This document shows positions 1 to 6,327 of a DNA stretch of 64,000 nucleotides, piece by piece; position 1 is the stretch's first letter; each line of letters starts with the position of its first letter. The notes beneath the pieces were generated by a model. The model searched no databases. It was not told where the DNA came from and saw only the letters and a list, made by a program, of their open reading frames with translations. Origin of the DNA: Flavobacterium buctense. Its GTDB lineage: Bacteria; Bacteroidota; Bacteroidia; Flavobacteriales; Flavobacteriaceae. The DNA lies in contig NZ_JACTAB010000007.1 in NCBI RefSeq assembly GCF_014486695.1, positions 62,001 to 126,000 on the forward strand, in the 5' to 3' direction. A program made the position numbers and the translations under genes.

Positions 1-1194
1 ACCTACTAAATGCTCGGAATCGAATTCGCTTTTCTTTCTGACATCAAATATTGGGGTCAAATGAATCTCTTCTAAAATTTCTAAATCATCTGCTGAGATT
101 CTGTTAACAGTGTCAACCTCTTTTCCGGCTTTTACCCAAGCTTCAAAACCACCTTCCAAATAACCAATTGTGTGGTCATAACCCACTCTCGATAATCGGA
201 TAATAGCTTCTTCTACTTTTTCGTGGTTTTCGGCTACCAATAGAATCTCTTGTTGTAAATCGGGTATCAATTCCCCAACCCACATCGCAAAATTGCTTTC
301 TAAGCCGATGTTTATACTATTTGGAATAAAACCTTGGGCAAAATCAGAAGCTTTTCGGGTATCTAGAATTAGCGCTTGCGTTTCATTCGCTACGATTTCA
401 AAAGTTTTGGCATCATAGGGTTTTTGACCACGGTGCATTACTGTATCCAAACTTTCATAGCCTTGAATATTCATTAAGACATTTTTCGGAAAATAAGCCG
501 GTGGCGTGGTCAAACCGGTTAAAAGTGTAATAACAAATTCGTCTTCAGTTAACTTTGGATTTAAAGCATAATTGGTTCGTTTTTGGTTGCCCAAAGTATC
601 GGTGGTTTCTTTGCTCATCATTTTGCCGCAAGCACTTCCGGCACCGTGATTTGGGTAAACAATTAAATCATCTGACAAAGGCATGATTTTTTCTCGAAGC
701 GAATGATAAAGCAATCTCGCTAATTTGTCTTGAGTTAAATCGGCTATCACGTGTTGGGCCAAATCAGGTCGGCCAACATCGCCAATAAACAAAGTATCTC
801 CGGTGATGATGCCATGTTCTTTTCCGTTTTCATCAATCACTAAATAAGTTGTGCTTTCCATCGTGTGACCTGGCGTGTGAATGGCTTTTACTTTACAATT
901 GCCGACGTCAAAAACCTGATTATCATTGGCTACTAAAGCTTCAAAACCCGGTTTGGCTGTTGGACCATAAACGATTACAGCGTTTTCTTTTTGGGCCAAA
1001 TCCAAATGTCCCGATACAAAATCGGCATGGAAATGCGTTTCGAAAACGTATTTGATTTTGGCATTGTCTTTTCGGGCGCGGTCGATATAAGGTTGTACTT
1101 CTCGCAAAGGATCAAAAATAGCCGCTTCGCCATTGGACTCCAAATAATAAGCAGCGTGTGCTAAACATCCGGTATAAATTTGTTCTAATTTCAT
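1..1194 (-). CDS. MBL-fold metallo-hydrolase with C-terminal rhodanese domains (partial)
   Basis: The reading frame starts at the ATG complementary to 1192-1194 and runs off the left edge, so at least 398 residues are present and the C-terminus is missing. The N-terminal ~230 residues are a metallo-beta-lactamase fold of the persulfide dioxygenase/glyoxalase II type, with the metal motif THFHADF followed by SGH, and a downstream GDTLFIGDVGRPD segment. A first rhodanese-like domain follows at about residues 270-370; where the catalytic Cys is expected the sequence reads LLVAENHEK, so this copy looks inactive. A second rhodanese domain begins at PIFDVRKKSEF and is cut by the window edge. Such fusions oxidise or transfer sulfane sulfur in known families; that role is inferred here. 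The Crp/Fnr gene lies upstream on the same strand, and an FNR-like palindrome at 1240-1251 sits in its leader. Confidence 0.9.
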   Translation of the reverse strand, partial: MKLEQIYTGCLAHAAYYLESNGEAAIFDPLREVQPYIDRARKDNAKIKYVFETHFHADFVSGHLDLAQKENAVIVYGPTAKPGFEALVANDNQVFDVGNCKVKAIHTPGHTMESTTYLVIDENGKEHGIITGDTLFIGDVGRPDLAQHVIADLTQDKLARLLYHSLREKIMPLSDDLIVYPNHGAGSACGKMMSKETTDTLGNQKRTNYALNPKLTEDEFVITLLTGLTTPPAYFPKNVLMNIQGYESLDTVMHRGQKPYDAKTFEIVANETQALILDTRKASDFAQGFIPNSINIGLESNFAMWVGELIPDLQQEILLVAENHEKVEEAIIRLSRVGYDHTIGYLEGGFEAWVKAGKEVDTVNRISADDLEILEEIHLTPIFDVRKKSEFDSEHLVG

Positions 1195-1239
1195 ATTCAA
1201 AGTTTTCTCAAAAGTAGCACTCCAATTTTTTATTCGGAA

Positions 1240-1251
1240 TGATAATTATCA
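1240..1251. promoter_or_regulatory. FNR-like palindrome upstream of the MBL-rhodanese gene
   Basis: The sequence TGATAATTATCA is a perfect palindrome of the form TGAT-N4-ATCA, the core of the Fnr-type operator TTGAT-N4-ATCAA. It lies 46 bases before the MBL-rhodanese start and just downstream of the Crp/Fnr gene. A second site with the same half-sites lies at 2004-2017. Binding by the neighbouring Crp/Fnr protein is inference. Confidence 0.6.
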
Positions 1252-1326
1252 GTTGCATCGAATACAAAAGTAGTCACACCGATTGAAGCAATCAGTATCA
1301 AAAGTTACACAAGAAAGAAATAAAAT

Positions 1327-1959
1327 TTAGGGACGGATTAACTCAATGGAGGCGCGATGTAACTTGATTTTACCTTCATTTTCCAAAGCTTTCAGCAATC
1401 GAGAGATGACAACTCGTGAAGTATGCAAGTCATAAGCAATCTCTTGATGTGTATTTTGAATGGAATTGGTTTTGTTGATTTGGGCTTTGTCTAACAAATA
1501 ATTGTAAAGTCTTTCATCCATGTTCATGAAAGCGAGATTGTCAATGGCCATCAGCATTTCCTTCAAGCGACTGTTGTAGCTATTGAAAACGTAATTTCTC
1601 CAGCTCTTGTATTTGCCGAGCCATTCTTCCATTTTGCCTACGGGAATCATCACGACTTTGCCTTTGGTTTCGGCTACGGCGCGGATTTCGCTTTTGGTTT
1701 CTCCCAAACAACAAGCCATGGTCATGGCACAAGTATCACCTTTTTCTAAAAAATAGAGCAGCAATTCGCCTTCATCAAAATCTTCACGGAGAATTTTAAT
1801 CGCGCCCGAAAGTAATAAAGGCATAGTTTTAATATAATCGCCAAAATCAATCAGGATTTCACCTTCTTCAAATGTTCTGAGTTGAGACACTTGAGCAATT
1901 TCTTCGAGAAGTGACTCTTCAAAAACAAAACCGTAACTTTCTTTTAGCAATTCTAACAT
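1327..1959 (-). CDS. Crp/Fnr-family transcriptional regulator
   Basis: This 210-residue protein has a cyclic-nucleotide-binding-like beta-roll at residues ~15-120 and a C-terminal winged helix-turn-helix at ~160-205 (THQEIAYDLHTSRVVISRLLKAL is the HTH). All of its cysteines, C77, C83 and C84, sit in one short segment (CAMTMACC), a pattern that would suit thiol, metal or persulfide sensing rather than cAMP binding; this is an inference. The gene is followed on the same strand, after 132 bases, by the MBL-rhodanese gene and is divergent from the DUF2892 gene. Matching TGAT-N4-ATCA palindromes occur at 1240-1251 and 2005-2016, which fits local autoregulation and control of both neighbours. Family assignment is firm; the signal is unknown. 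Confidence 0.9.
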   Translation of the reverse strand: MLELLKESYGFVFEESLLEEIAQVSQLRTFEEGEILIDFGDYIKTMPLLLSGAIKILREDFDEGELLLYFLEKGDTCAMTMACCLGETKSEIRAVAETKGKVVMIPVGKMEEWLGKYKSWRNYVFNSYNSRLKEMLMAIDNLAFMNMDERLYNYLLDKAQINKTNSIQNTHQEIAYDLHTSRVVISRLLKALENEGKIKLHRASIELIRP

Positions 1960-2003
1960 GATGATTGAATTTTAGTCTTGTAAATTTCGACTAAAAAAAG
2001 GAC

Positions 2004-2017
2004 ATGATAAAAATCAT
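2004..2017. promoter_or_regulatory. FNR-like palindrome between divergent crp/fnr and DUF2892 genes
   Basis: ATGATAAAAATCAT is a 14-base inverted repeat with arms ATGAT/ATCAT separated by four bases. It differs from the Fnr consensus only at the outermost position of each arm. It lies in the 118-base spacer between the divergent regulator and DUF2892 genes, 45 bases from the regulator start and 61 bases from the DUF2892 start. It shares half-sites with the palindrome at 1240-1251. Confidence 0.65.
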
Positions 2018-2077
2018 TTCTTTAAAAAATGAATTGAGTAACTTTACTTGCTATAAACCAACAAATTACAATTTATC

Positions 2078-2281
2078 ATGAAGAAAAATATGGGAACTTT
2101 AGACAAAAGCATTAGGGTGATTTTGGCCGCTGTATTTGCTTATTTATATTTTAGCGGAACGGTTACCGGTACTTTAGGCTACGTTTTATTGGCGTTTGGC
2201 GTCATCTTTTTGCTAACCAGTTTGGTAAGTTTTTGTCCACTTTATCCATTATTGGGAATCAATACTTGTAAAACAAAGTAA
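2078..2281 (+). CDS. DUF2892 (YgaP-type) two-helix membrane protein
   Basis: This 67-residue protein starts MKKNMGTLDKSIRVILA and has two hydrophobic segments at about residues 12-32 and 35-55, followed by FCPLYPLLGINTC. That layout, with an N-terminal amphipathic stretch and a conserved CPLY/GI.TC tail, is typical of DUF2892, the membrane part of the rhodanese YgaP in E. coli. In other bacteria these proteins accompany rhodanese, MBL and sulfur-transport genes, which agrees with the divergent Crp/Fnr and MBL-rhodanese genes here. The molecular function is unknown. A hairpin terminator follows at 2302-2333. Confidence 0.85.
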   Translation: MKKNMGTLDKSIRVILAAVFAYLYFSGTVTGTLGYVLLAFGVIFLLTSLVSFCPLYPLLGINTCKTK

Positions 2282-2301
2282 TCCTTTGTGCTTTGCATTT
2301 T

Positions 2302-2333
2302 AAAAGTGTTGTCTTTTGCGCAGCACTTTTTTT
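2302..2333 (+). terminator. Rho-independent terminator after the DUF2892 gene
   Basis: Arms AAAGTGTTG and CAGCACTTT pair over nine bases with one G-U pair around a nine-base loop and are followed by a T-run. It separates the small membrane protein gene from porX. Confidence 0.75.
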
Positions 2334-2430
2334 ATTGGCTATAATTTGAAAAAGTTTTCATTTTATTTATAATAATTTTAATACTACTGCGTTTTATAAA
2401 TAGTAATTTGCAACAAATTAAAATGTACTT

Positions 2431-3984
2431 ATGGACAAGATCAAAATACTTTGGGTTGATGACGAGATTGATTTGCTCAAACCACATATCTTATTTTTAG
2501 AAAACAAAAACTACAAGGTAACGACTTATAATAATGGCCGTGATGCTATTGACGCCTATGAAGACGGTAATTTTGATATTGTCTTCTTAGATGAAAATAT
2601 GCCCGGTATGAGCGGTTTGGAAACCTTGTCTGAAATGAAGGAGAAAAAATCTTCTACACCGGTCATTATGATTACCAAAAGTGAGGAAGAATACATCATG
2701 GAGGAAGCCATTGGTTCTAAAATTGCCGATTATTTGATTAAGCCTGTAAATCCAAATCAGATTCTGTTGAGTTTGAAGAAAAACTTAGACCATTCAAGAC
2801 TGATTTCGGAAAAAACTACTTTAGATTATCAGAAAGAATTCCGCAAAATTGCCATGGAAATGGCCATGGTCAACAGTTATGAAGATTGGGTAGAATTGTA
2901 TAAAAAACTTTTGTTTTGGGAATTGGAATTGGAAAACATCAACGACCAAAGCATGTTTGAAATTTTGGAAAGCCAAAAAGTCGAAGCCAATATGCAGTTT
3001 GGTAAATTCATCGAGCGCAATTATGAAGATTGGTTCGAGCCTAAAGCCGATAAACCGATACAATCCCACACGCTATTCAGAGAATTAGTCGTTCCTGAAT
3101 TGGTCAAAAAAGACAAACCTGTTTTATTCGTAGTCATCGATAACCTTCGTTATGACCAATGGAAAGCCATGGAAAATGTAGTAGCGAATCATTACAAATT
3201 AGAAAAAGAAGTTCCTTATTTTGCCAGTTTACCAACAGCAACTCAATACGCCAGAAACTCTATTTTCTCAGGCTTAACGCCGTTGGAAATGGAAAAACAG
3301 TTCCCACAATATTGGAAAAATGATGTTGAAGAAGGTGGTAAAAACCTTCATGAAGCCGAATTTTTAACCGCACATTTAAAACGTTTAGGTTTAAACATCA
3401 AACAAGATTATTTCAAAATTACGAATTTAACCAGTGGGAAAAAATTGGCTGAAAACTTCAAAGGTTTAAAAGACAATCAACTGGTTACGGTGGTTTACAA
3501 TTTTGTAGACATGCTTTCACACGCCAAAACCGAAATGGATGTGGTAAAAGAATTAGCTTCTGATGACAAGGCTTATCGCTCTTTGACATTAAGTTGGTTT
3601 AAAAATTCGCCGCTTTTAGAGATCATACAGCAAGCCCAAAAGTTAGGTTTTAAATTGATTATTACTACTGACCACGGAACGATTAATGTAAAAAATCCTT
3701 CCAAAGTAATCGGTGATAAAAACACTAGTTTAAACTTAAGATACAAAACCGGACGAAGCTTGACTTATGAAGACAAAGACGTTTATGCTGTCAGAGATCC
3801 GAAAAAAATAGGGTTACCAACAATCAACATGAGCAGTTCTTATATTTTTGCTAAAAATGATTTATTTTTGGCCTACGTAAACAACTACAATCATTATGTG
3901 AGTTACTACCGAAATACCTACCAACATGGAGGCATTTCGTTGGAAGAAATGATTGTGCCGTTTTTAGTATTTAACCCGAAATAG
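2431..3984 (+). CDS. porX: PorX: response regulator with PglZ/alkaline-phosphatase-type effector domain
   Basis: This 517-residue protein has an N-terminal receiver domain (residues ~4-120) with the acidic pocket D10/D11, the phosphoacceptor D54 (FLDEN) and K104. A helical linker follows, then from ~residue 205 a PglZ domain of the alkaline phosphatase superfamily. D237 in VVIDNLR and T271 in LPTATQYAR are in the positions of the metal-binding Asp and the Thr nucleophile, and TTDHGT near residue 415 supplies the C-terminal metal ligands. PorX with the sensor kinase PorY controls type IX secretion genes in Porphyromonas gingivalis and is needed for gliding in Flavobacterium. T9SS cargo genes occur at 33299 and 42613. 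The kinase is not in the window. tsaE lies 85 bases downstream, separated by a 10-base-pair hairpin. Confidence 0.95.
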   Translation: MDKIKILWVDDEIDLLKPHILFLENKNYKVTTYNNGRDAIDAYEDGNFDIVFLDENMPGMSGLETLSEMKEKKSSTPVIMITKSEEEYIMEEAIGSKIADYLIKPVNPNQILLSLKKNLDHSRLISEKTTLDYQKEFRKIAMEMAMVNSYEDWVELYKKLLFWELELENINDQSMFEILESQKVEANMQFGKFIERNYEDWFEPKADKPIQSHTLFRELVVPELVKKDKPVLFVVIDNLRYDQWKAMENVVANHYKLEKEVPYFASLPTATQYARNSIFSGLTPLEMEKQFPQYWKNDVEEGGKNLHEAEFLTAHLKRLGLNIKQDYFKITNLTSGKKLAENFKGLKDNQLVTVVYNFVDMLSHAKTEMDVVKELASDDKAYRSLTLSWFKNSPLLEIIQQAQKLGFKLIITTDHGTINVKNPSKVIGDKNTSLNLRYKTGRSLTYEDKDVYAVRDPKKIGLPTINMSSSYIFAKNDLFLAYVNNYNHYVSYYRNTYQHGGISLEEMIVPFLVFNPK

Positions 3985-3997
3985 GGCCGAGTGTTAA

Positions 3998-4020
3998 AAA
4001 ACAGTCTAGTAGACTGTTTT
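3998..4020 (+). terminator. Perfect hairpin between porX and tsaE
   Basis: AAAACAGTCT and AGACTGTTTT form a ten-base-pair stem with a three-base loop, starting 14 bases after the porX stop. The 3' arm ends in TTTT, so it could act as a weak terminator or attenuator, or as an mRNA 3'-end stabiliser. A three-base loop is tight; the top pair probably opens. Confidence 0.5.
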
Positions 4021-4069
4021 AGCGAAGGAGCCAGCAGGCGCATAGCCTTTAGTATCAAAAAGCATAGTA

Positions 4070-4477
4070 ATGGAAATCATATTTTCAATTGACGAAATAC
4101 AAGAAGTCGCTCAAAAAATAATAGCCGAAAAACCCCATAAAGTGATTTTGTTTAACGGTCAAATGGGTGTTGGCAAAACCACTTTAATTAAAGCATTAGC
4201 CAAAGAACTTGGTGTGAAAGATGCTACGAGCAGTCCGACCTTTTCTTTGGTGAATGAATATCAAACGGACGATAACCAATACGTGTATCACTTTGATGTA
4301 TACCGATTAAAATCGGAAAGCGAAGCATTGGATATGGGTATAGACGAATATTTGTATTCCGGTCATTGGTGTTTTATTGAATGGGCGGAAAAGATTCCGA
4401 ATCTGCTTCCCGACAATTATTCCAAAATAGACATAACGATTGGAGCAGATGCAAAAAGGATACTGAGGTTAAGCTAG
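4070..4477 (+). CDS. tsaE: tRNA threonylcarbamoyladenosine biosynthesis ATPase TsaE
   Basis: This 135-residue protein matches the usual TsaE length. The Walker A motif GQMGVGKTT is at residues 30-38, SSPTFSLVNEY is the family signature, and HFDVYRL and FIEWAEKI are further conserved blocks. TsaE drives turnover of the TsaB-TsaD complex that makes t6A at position 37 of ANN-decoding tRNAs in the cytoplasm. The porX-tsaE-alanine dehydrogenase order looks like a conserved housekeeping neighbourhood rather than a functional operon. A large inverted repeat follows the stop. Confidence 0.95.
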   Translation: MEIIFSIDEIQEVAQKIIAEKPHKVILFNGQMGVGKTTLIKALAKELGVKDATSSPTFSLVNEYQTDDNQYVYHFDVYRLKSESEALDMGIDEYLYSGHWCFIEWAEKIPNLLPDNYSKIDITIGADAKRILRLS

Positions 4478-4486
4478 AAATAATAA

Positions 4487-4553
4487 TTTCAATTACAATG
4501 GCAATAGTCAAATTGTTATCCTATTGATTTTGACATTGCTATTGTCATTGAAA
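4487..4553. repeat. Long imperfect inverted repeat after tsaE
   Basis: The left arm (4487-4511) contains ACAATGGCAATAGTCAA and the right arm (4529-4553) contains TTGACATTGCTATTGTCAT. They are reverse complements with a few mismatches around a ~17-base centre. This would fold into a stem of more than 20 pairs. It lies between tsaE and the alanine dehydrogenase promoter; it may be a degenerate palindromic element or a 3'-end structure. Confidence 0.6.
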
Positions 4554-4560
4554 TTTGAAA

Positions 4561-4589
4561 TTGAAATTGATTTTTTTTTCGTAATTTCG
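4561..4589 (+). promoter_or_regulatory. Bacteroidota-type promoter for alanine dehydrogenase
   Basis: TTG at 4561-4563, an 18-base spacer, then TAATTTCG at 4582-4589 fit the flavobacterial consensus TTG-N17/23-TAnnTTTG with one mismatch. The predicted transcript leader before the ATG at 4611 is about 18 bases. Confidence 0.5.
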
Positions 4590-4610
4590 AGCTAAATTCA
4601 ATCACCGATT

Positions 4611-5804
4611 ATGTCTTTAACCCCATTCACTAAGCAACAACTTTTACCTCAAGAGGAAAAATTAGAAGTCTATCGTCATAAAAGTGAACTTTTTATTGGT
4701 ATTCCCAAAGAGACTTCATACCAAGAAAGACGTATTTGCTTAACGCCTGATGCGGTTAATTCTTTGACCTCACACGGTCACAAAGTAATGATTGAATCAG
4801 GTGCCGGATTAAGTTCGAGTTATACCGACAAAGAGTTTAGTGATGCCGGGGCGACAATTACCAAAGACACTAAAAAAGTATTGAGTTGCCCAATGATATT
4901 AAAGGTTGAACCTTTAACAATGGAAGAAATTGCCTTGGTCAATAACAATACGATTGTGATTTCGGCCATCCAATTAAAAACCAGAAAAAAAGAATATTTC
5001 GAAGCCTTATCTAAGAAAAAGGTAACGGCTTTGGCCTTTGAATATATTAAAGATGAAGACGGTTCATATCCGGCGGTAAAATCTTTGAGTGAAATTGCAG
5101 GAACAGCCTCAGTTCTTATAGCGGCCGAATTAATGATCAACAACCAATTCGGAAAAGGATTATTACTCGGAAATATAACGGGTGTTCCACCAACGGATGT
5201 AGTGATTCTCGGCGCCGGAACTGTTGGCGAATTTGCCGCAAAAACAGCTTTAGGCTTAGGAGCTAACGTTAAAGTATTTGATAATTCCATTACTAAATTA
5301 AGACGTTTGCAAAATAATTTAAACCAAAGAATATTTACTTCTACCATACAACCAAAATCTCTTTTAAAAGCACTTAGAAGATGTGACGTAGCTATTGGAG
5401 CGATGCGAGGCAAAGAACGTTGTCCGGTTGTAGTGACAGAAACCATGGTCGAGCACATGAAAAAAGGTGCCGTGATTGTAGATGTCAGTATTGATACAGG
5501 AGGTTGTTTCGAAACTTCGGAAGTAACGACTCATGAATCGCCGACATTTATCAAAAACAATATTATTCATTATTGCGTTCCTAATATTCCTTCTCGCTAT
5601 TCTAAAACTGCTTCGCTTTCTATTAGTAACATCATTACTCCTTACTTACTTCAAATAGCCGAAGATGGTGGCATTGAAAGTGCTATTCGTTGCAACAAAG
5701 GTTTGAAAAACGGAGTTTACCTCTATCACGGAATATTAACCAATAAAGCCATAGGCGACTGGTTTAATTTACCCGACAATGATATCAATCTGATTGTATT
5801 TTAA
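4611..5804 (+). CDS. ald: Alanine dehydrogenase
   Basis: This 397-residue protein belongs to the alanine dehydrogenase/PNT family. GIPKETSYQERRICLTPD is the N-terminal substrate-site motif, and GAGTVG at residues 201-206 opens the Rossmann NAD-binding fold. The C-terminal part keeps the family's VDVSIDTGG and VPNIPSRY blocks. The enzyme interconverts L-alanine and pyruvate plus ammonia with NAD in the cytoplasm. It carries ~25 extra N-terminal residues before the usual start, as in flavobacterial homologues. It is monocistronic by context, with its own promoter and a separate promoter for the next gene. Confidence 0.92.
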   Translation: MSLTPFTKQQLLPQEEKLEVYRHKSELFIGIPKETSYQERRICLTPDAVNSLTSHGHKVMIESGAGLSSSYTDKEFSDAGATITKDTKKVLSCPMILKVEPLTMEEIALVNNNTIVISAIQLKTRKKEYFEALSKKKVTALAFEYIKDEDGSYPAVKSLSEIAGTASVLIAAELMINNQFGKGLLLGNITGVPPTDVVILGAGTVGEFAAKTALGLGANVKVFDNSITKLRRLQNNLNQRIFTSTIQPKSLLKALRRCDVAIGAMRGKERCPVVVTETMVEHMKKGAVIVDVSIDTGGCFETSEVTTHESPTFIKNNIIHYCVPNIPSRYSKTASLSISNIITPYLLQIAEDGGIESAIRCNKGLKNGVYLYHGILTNKAIGDWFNLPDNDINLIVF

Positions 5805-5825
5805 AATAAATCTTCTTTTCATTTA

Positions 5826-5852
5826 TTGAATATCTAACATTGATTACTTTTG
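5826..5852 (+). promoter_or_regulatory. Promoter for the DUF4258-like gene
   Basis: TTG at 5826-5828, a 16-base spacer and an exact TACTTTTG (TAnnTTTG) at 5845-5852 lie just upstream of the ATG at 5875. The spacer is one base shorter than usual, so the -33 assignment is less certain than the -7 box. Confidence 0.5.
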
Positions 5853-5874
5853 CCAAAAAATAATCAATTTATCT

Positions 5875-6255
5875 ATGAAATTTTACCAACGATTGGCCTA
5901 CTACTTAGTAGGTTTTGTTATCGGACTGTTTTTTGTTGCCATGGTACTTAGCGGAAAAGACACTAGATGCAACTATTTCCCGAATGCCAGAGTATTGAAT
6001 GATCTGAGAAATAAACCTTTTCAATATGATTCTATAGCAACCAAACAAATGAGCGAAGGTTTGGCCGACAAAACCGACATCAAAAATATACTTACTCATG
6101 GCGATGTAGATTTTGACAAGAGTAATGTACCGGCTGAAGGAGGTAAAAAATACGTTATTTACGGCCAAAACAAAAAACAAAAAGAAATTACACTTGAAGT
6201 AATCAATTATTCAGATAAGGCAGTTTTAAAAAACATTATCGAAACAAAAGAATAA
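5875..6255 (+). CDS. DUF4258-like small membrane-anchored protein
   Basis: This 126-residue protein begins with a hydrophobic helix (residues ~8-26) that could be an uncleaved anchor or signal, followed by SGKDTRCNYFPNARVLNDL and a soluble C-terminal domain. The HGDVDFDKSN...GGKKYVIYG stretch resembles the DUF4258 family, which has been linked to toxin-like folds elsewhere; no toxin role is indicated here. Orthologues appear to be common in Flavobacterium, judging from recognisable sequence, but the function is unknown. It faces secDF across a shared terminator. The DUF label is a moderate-confidence recollection of the family pattern. Confidence 0.7.
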   Translation: MKFYQRLAYYLVGFVIGLFFVAMVLSGKDTRCNYFPNARVLNDLRNKPFQYDSIATKQMSEGLADKTDIKNILTHGDVDFDKSNVPAEGGKKYVIYGQNKKQKEITLEVINYSDKAVLKNIIETKE

Positions 6256-6272
6256 TAAAAAAAGAGTTCAAT

Positions 6273-6307
6273 AAAAAAAGGGTTGTCAAATTGACAACCC
6301 TTTTTTA
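6273..6307. terminator. Bidirectional terminator between DUF4258-like gene and secDF
   Basis: GGGTTGTC and GACAACCC pair around AAATT, and the stem continues into flanking A- and T-runs. It therefore works in both directions and ends two convergent transcripts. Confidence 0.85.
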
Positions 6308-6327
6308 TATCTATAGTTAAACTATGC

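Noticed and set aside
849..1055. A 68-codon open frame on the plus strand opposite the MBL-rhodanese gene
   Set aside because: It lies wholly inside a well-supported gene on the other strand and has no family features. Many similar shadows (for example 4820-5458, 8063-8338, 13102-13398, 20592-20975, 37813-38124, 48696-49058) were dropped for the same reason.
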